Shown: positions 63,066-64,000 of the stretch, one piece after another
Layout: every line of letters starts with the position of its first letter
Numbering within the stretch: position 1 is the stretch's first letter
DNA from: Harmothoe impar
Lineage: Eukaryota; Annelida; Polychaeta; Phyllodocida; Polynoidae
NCBI GenBank assembly: GCA_947462335.1
Contig: OX381704.1
Span: 46,690,942-46,754,941, forward strand
Length of the DNA stretch: 64,000 nucleotides
Direction: 5' to 3'
Made by a program: the position numbers and the translations under genes
The notes under the pieces: model-generated
The model's database searches: none
Told to the model about the DNA's origin: nothing
The model's input: the letters and a program-made list of their open reading frames with translations, nothing else

Positions 63066-63421
63066 ATGACCTCTACCTCCAAGACACTACCCCACAGGAG
63101 GTTAATACCATCTTGGACAACATCCCAAGCACTACCCCAATCGCACAAACTCCAGGGTGTCCCAGTGCTAATGTGTAGCCTCCTGTACCTGAGTCTGGTG
63201 GCTGGGGCCCTGTCAGCCCCCCTGGAGGAGGCTGGAGAGGTGGGGAGGTGGACTGACCGGCTGGGGATGGACTGTAAGCGGCCTGGTACCTGTATGAAGG
63301 GGTGGCACAACGTGCGGGAGGGCTGTAAGTCGTGTCACGAGGACAGTAAGGTCACCGTGGTCTGCTGTGGGGCTACCATCACAGACGTGCCCTCCGACCT
63401 CCCACTCAACATGACACACCT
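63066..63421 (+). CDS. Secreted or membrane leucine-rich-repeat protein, first coding exon (runs off right edge)
   Basis: The frame starts at an ATG in strong context (GGCACCATGACC) at 63066. A second ATG at 63171 begins directly with a classic signal peptide, MCSLLYLSLVAGALSA. Downstream are CKRPGTCMKGWHN and an LRR N-cap-like KVTVVCCGATITDVPSDLP followed by LNMTHL, where the exon stops in phase 2 at a GTAAGT donor. Vertebrate SLRPs, peroxidasins and LRR receptors share such N-caps, so the family cannot be named from this exon. The 35 residues added by the upstream ATG are hydrophilic; I favour 63171 for a secreted product, although 63066 has the better context. Confidence 0.62.
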
Positions 63422-64000
63422 GTAAGTACTGCCATTTGGAAACTGTATTTGAATCAGTCAGAATGTGTGTGTTTTTTCTTCATCCAGTAATGTCAATATC
63501 ATAATGCACGTTCAATATGAAATATATAGATATGATGTGGCAAGTAATTTTAATTTCAACAGAATGAAGAAACGTATGGCTGGGTGATAGGGCTGAATGT
63601 GATAATGACTGCATGTGTTACAGAATTCGGACTCTCAACTTCATAACCACACAAAATATACTCTCCACTCAAAAAAACACCAATACGCCTTTTACATATA
63701 TATGTTATTGCCTGTGTGTATACATGAAGGACGGGGTATAATCGTTCCCAATTTGTGTATGAGTACCTTTGTTATAGCAGAGTAATATCACCAATCCCTG
63801 GCACGCTGAGACATGTCATAATTATGATGGAACCCAATGCCAAAGTCAATATTACAAACTCTTTGCATACGGTGAAAGGGTATCATAATTGTGATCTCAT
63901 AAATATTAACACATATACTGCTCCAAAATAGTTTCCTCAATCTAGAAGTGGGAAAGAGTCAGATGGACCCTGTCTGATCGATCACCTGGATATTTGTTGT
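63422..64000. other. Intron of the LRR gene to the window edge
   Basis: AT-rich, no second exon recognised. Confidence 0.4.

Noticed and set aside
1..64000. CRISPR arrays, prokaryotic operons or phage genes
   Set aside because: The tandem repeats have no spacer structure, and the genes are intron-split animal genes.

Overview
The window is eukaryotic and animal. Genes are split by many small GT-AG introns, non-coding DNA is AT-rich, exons are GC-richer, and miniature transposons and satellites are abundant. The readable genes (a multi-Tudor protein, PRPF39, DMAC2/ATP5SL-like, LITAF-like, a Rho-family GTPase, a secreted LRR protein) are metazoan families. Their arrangement and repeat load would suit a marine invertebrate, perhaps an invertebrate deuterostome such as a lancelet. 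The species is inference; no marker in the sequence fixes it.

Layout. 182-9084 (-): seven phase-consistent exons of a coiled-coil plus extended-Tudor protein, running off the left edge; its large intron (1834-5276) holds a 129-bp satellite, a transposon insertion and an 83-bp satellite. 9085-11660: intergenic, with a broken LINE. 11661-20845 (+): PRPF39, complete in 14 exons (690 aa), with a long 3' UTR. One intron carries three near-identical box C/D snoRNA-like units. 22616-24308: transposon debris. 24309-27480 (-): DMAC2/ATP5SL-like, four exons, first coding exon not found. 27481-39272: repeat-rich, with a weakly supported unknown gene at 32752-35112 (+). 39325-45024 (+): LITAF/SIMPLE-domain gene in five exons (226 aa). 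47979-52069 (-): atypical Rho-like GTPase in three exons (269 aa), without a prenylation site and with altered nucleotide-switch motifs. 52070-62648: almost gene-free, with a 131-bp satellite, a large inverted-repeat element and a foldback element. 62649-62800 (+): orphan terminal coding exon with a poly(A) signal. 63066-63421 (+): first coding exon of a secreted LRR protein running off the right edge.

The genes do not form one pathway: piRNA/germ-granule type Tudor protein, splicing, mitochondrial complex I assembly, endolysosomal membrane protein, small GTPase, secreted LRR protein. All exon boundaries come from manual reading of splice signals. For the main genes every junction is phase-compatible and the summed coding lengths divide by three.

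The strongest unexpected signal is the triplicated box C/D RNA-like unit in the PRPF39 intron. It is followed by a set of TA-flanked miniature elements with shared CCGTA termini, one of which has a readable empty site because it landed inside a tandem repeat, and by the divergent Rho GTPase.
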